Below the pieces are notes generated by a model. The model was not told the origin of the DNA and ran no database searches. It saw nothing but the letters and a program-made list of their open reading frames with translations. Positions 5,569 to 7,259 of a stretch of DNA of 7,259 nt are shown one piece after another. The stretch covers positions 1 to 7,259 of the forward strand of contig JAFVWD010000288.1 in NCBI GenBank assembly GCA_017501865.1, written 5' to 3'. Within the stretch, counting starts at the first letter, position 1, and each line of letters begins with the position of its first letter. Both the position numbers and the translations under genes were made by a program. The DNA is from Clostridia bacterium (GTDB lineage Bacteria > Bacillota > Clostridia > Oscillospirales > Acutalibacteraceae).

Positions 5569-7068
5569 TTGGAAATCGAAAGAAAAATAGGCTTTAATAA
5601 CGATATGTACATCGAAAAACAGTCTGAACAAATTAAAAAAAGAATAAATGAATTCGGTGGTAAGCTTTACCTTGAATTCGGCGGTAAGCTCTTTGATGAT
5701 TTTCATGCTGCCAGAGTTTTACCCGGTTTTAAGCCCGACAGTAAATTACAAATGCTTTTAAAGCTTAAGGACCACGCTGAAATTGTTATTGTTATTTCTG
5801 CAAATGATATTGAAAGCAATAAAATAAGACGTGACCTCGGCATAACTTATGACACCGATGTTCTTCGCCTTATGGATGCTTTCACAAGCATAGGTCTTTA
5901 TGTAGGAAGTGTTGTTATTACGCAATTCAGCGGTCAACCTGCTGCAATAAAATTCAAAGAAAAGCTTGAAGCACTCGGAATCAAATCTTTTGTTCAGTAT
6001 ATTATTGAAGGCTACCCTTATAATGTACAGCACATCGTTAGCGAGCAAGGCTTTGGTAAAAACGATTATATCGAAACATCACGTCCGCTCGTTGTTATAA
6101 CAGCACCCGGCCCGGGTAGCGGAAAAATGTCCACCTGTCTTTCGCAGCTTTACCACGAAAATGTACGAGGTGTTAAAGCGGGTTACGCAAAATTTGAAAC
6201 ATTCCCTATATGGAACTTACCTCTTAAGCACCCTGTAAATCTGGCATATGAAGCTGCAACCGCAGACCTTAACGATGTTAATATGATTGACCCCTATCAC
6301 CTTGAAGCATACGGCGAAACAACCGTCAACTACAACAGGGATGTTGAGGTTTTCCCTGTACTTAATGCTATGTTTGAAAAAATCGAAGGTGTCAGCCCTT
6401 ATAAATCACCTACAGATATGGGTGTTAATATGGTTGGATTCTGCATTGTAGATGATGAGGTTTGTAAAAAAGCTTCTCACGAAGAAATCATAAGGCGTTA
6501 TTTCTCAACCCTTTGCGACAAAAAGATGGGCCAAAAGAATGACAATGCAATAATTAAAATTGAGAGTCTTATGAATCAGGCAGGTATTTCTGTTGAAAAT
6601 ACACGTCCTATTGTAAAAACCGCTCTTTTGAAAAGTGAAACGACCTCTTCTCAACCGGCTGTTGCTTTAGAGTTACCAAACGGAGATGTCGTAACAGGTA
6701 AAACATCTGACCTTTTAGGTGCTTCTTCTGCCGCAATTTTAAATGCTTTAAAAAAGCTTGCGGGTATTGATGATAACGAATTACTCATAAAAAGAGAAAT
6801 CATAGAGCCAATACAGGATTTAAAAACTGATTTTCTCGGAAACAGAAACCCACGACTTCACACCGATGAGGTTTTGATTGCTCTTTCTATGAGTGCTGTA
6901 ACGAGCGAAACCGCAAAACGTGCAATTGCCGAGCTTAAAAACCTTTCAGGAAGCGAAGCACACTCTACAGTCATTCTTTCTCAGATTGACTCTGATACAT
7001 TCAGAAAATTAGGTGTAAATCTTACTTGCGAGCCTCAACATGAAAGCAAAAAGCTTTATCACAAATAA
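5569..7068 (+). CDS. DUF1846 (UPF0371) family protein
   Basis: A conserved, probably cytoplasmic protein with no established function that I know of. It is full length: 499 residues from the TTG at 5569, ending in TCEPQHESKKLYHK, the usual family end. Seen in order: KIGFNNDMYIEKQSE near the start; the doubled EFGGKL (28-33 and 36-41) followed by HAARVLPGF; SSVVIT-like core strand GSVVITQFSGQP (113-124); EGYP and GFGKNDYIET (161-170); a Walker-A-like glycine loop TAPGPGSGKMST (178-189, with Lys186) that does not match the strict GxxxxGK[ST] form; then KAGYAKFETFPIWNLPLKHP (203-222), a highly conserved stretch; YKSPTDMGVNM (278-288); and NPRLHTDEV (427-435). There are no signal peptide or membrane segments. 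It has its own promoter and terminator and appears monocistronic, divergent from the operon. The glycine loop suggests nucleotide or phosphate binding; this is inference. Confidence 0.93.
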   Translation: MEIERKIGFNNDMYIEKQSEQIKKRINEFGGKLYLEFGGKLFDDFHAARVLPGFKPDSKLQMLLKLKDHAEIVIVISANDIESNKIRRDLGITYDTDVLRLMDAFTSIGLYVGSVVITQFSGQPAAIKFKEKLEALGIKSFVQYIIEGYPYNVQHIVSEQGFGKNDYIETSRPLVVITAPGPGSGKMSTCLSQLYHENVRGVKAGYAKFETFPIWNLPLKHPVNLAYEAATADLNDVNMIDPYHLEAYGETTVNYNRDVEVFPVLNAMFEKIEGVSPYKSPTDMGVNMVGFCIVDDEVCKKASHEEIIRRYFSTLCDKKMGQKNDNAIIKIESLMNQAGISVENTRPIVKTALLKSETTSSQPAVALELPNGDVVTGKTSDLLGASSAAILNALKKLAGIDDNELLIKREIIEPIQDLKTDFLGNRNPRLHTDEVLIALSMSAVTSETAKRAIAELKNLSGSEAHSTVILSQIDSDTFRKLGVNLTCEPQHESKKLYHK

Positions 7069-7126
7069 TTCAATAAAAACTACTGTAGTATAGCCCACGG
7101 TCGCTAAAAACATTTCAGTAAAATTT

Positions 7127-7159
7127 ACGGTGCAGTCTGCTACGACTGCACCGTGTTTT
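7127..7159 (+). terminator. Rho-independent terminator of the DUF1846 gene
   Basis: A perfect 11-base-pair stem, ACGGTGCAGTC (7127-7137) with GACTGCACCGT (7144-7154), closes a six-base loop (TGCTAC). It is followed by GTTTTAATATTTT. It lies 58 bases after the stop codon, a normal place for an intrinsic terminator. The stem is GC-rich against an AT-rich background. Confidence 0.92.
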
Positions 7160-7224
7160 AATATTTTATAACAAAGAAAAAGAAGATGTAAAAAAACGCA
7201 GACCGTAAAACCGGATATAACAAT
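7160..7224. other. Short non-coding gap between two hairpins
   Basis: This purine-rich, AT-rich stretch between the DUF1846 terminator and the final hairpin has no convincing reading frame, promoter or RNA fold. ACCGTAAA (7202-7209) is complementary to TTTACGGT (7124-7131) at the base of the terminator, but the 11-pair terminator stem should win over that eight-pair alternative. Confidence 0.4.
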
Positions 7225-7259
7225 GGGTTCTGTAGGTTTAACAAAAGCCTATAGAACCC
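7225..7259. other. Long hairpin at the window edge (possible second terminator)
   Basis: GGGTTCTGTAGGTT (7225-7238) pairs with AGCCTATAGAACCC (7246-7259) over 14 base pairs, including two G-U wobbles, around a seven-base loop. The window ends exactly at the last stem base, so a following T-run cannot be seen. On the minus strand the hairpin is followed by ATTGTTATATCC, which is a poor T-run. It is therefore more likely a plus-strand terminator or part of an RNA or repeat element that continues past the edge. Confidence 0.5.

Noticed and set aside
5649..5692. Direct repeat of GAATTCGGYGGTAAGCT in the DUF1846 gene
   Set aside because: It encodes the doubled EFGGKL motif, which I recall as a normal feature of the family, so it is a coding repeat and not a mobile or regulatory element.
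5485..5706. 73-codon minus-strand frame across the divergent promoter and the start of the DUF1846 gene
   Set aside because: It overlaps the well-supported plus-strand promoter and gene, and looks like a frame kept open by AT-rich sequence.
5758..6048. 96-codon minus-strand frame inside the DUF1846 gene
   Set aside because: It is antisense to strongly conserved coding sequence, and its product resembles no family I know.
7079..7089. ACTAC-T-GTAGT palindrome after the DUF1846 stop codon
   Set aside because: Only five pairs around one base, located after the gene with no promoter nearby; probably chance.
7124..7209. TTTACGGT / ACCGTAAA pairing as an attenuator-like switch
   Set aside because: Eight pairs across 70 bases cannot rival the 11-pair terminator stem, and there is no downstream gene in view for it to control.

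Overview
The window looks like the chromosome of a low-GC, Gram-positive anaerobe of the Clostridia (Ruminococcaceae/Oscillospiraceae or Lachnospiraceae-like). This rests on AT-rich intergenic DNA, strong AGGAGGTGA-type Shine-Dalgarno sites, sigma-A promoters with extended -10 boxes, use of TTG starts, and a full-length DUF1846 (UPF0371) protein, a family common in Firmicutes. The taxonomic call is inference; there is no rRNA or other marker in the window.

Layout. Positions 1-746 (minus) hold the first 248 residues of an MFS transporter of SLC45 type, cut by the window edge and driven by its own promoter at 780-808. Positions 889-5415 (minus) hold four tightly packed genes that read as one operon, in transcription order: a TIM-barrel metal-dependent hydrolase (amidohydrolase-2 type), a HAD-family phosphatase, a YgiQ/UPF0313 radical SAM protein, and a 372-residue class II aldolase/adducin protein. 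The gaps are 2, 2 and 11 bases. Positions 5416-5568 are a divergent intergenic region with a clear extended -10 promoter facing right. Positions 5569-7068 (plus) hold the DUF1846 gene, followed by a strong intrinsic terminator (7127-7159) and a second long hairpin at the very end of the window (7225-7259).

How the genes may work together. The operon combines a hydrolase/decarboxylase fold, a phosphatase fold and a sugar-phosphate-aldolase fold with a radical SAM enzyme of unknown reaction. An MFS transporter, possibly for sugars, lies just downstream under separate control. A small-molecule (carbohydrate or phosphorylated metabolite) salvage or repair role is possible but unproven; each enzyme family is broad and no substrate can be read from the sequence.

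I see no mobile element, CRISPR array, defence cassette, tRNA or rRNA. The genes all belong to known families. The points that merit a second look are two conserved proteins without known function (YgiQ and DUF1846), the stand-alone aldolase half of a normally bifunctional architecture, the operon grouping, and the 3' hairpin at the window edge.
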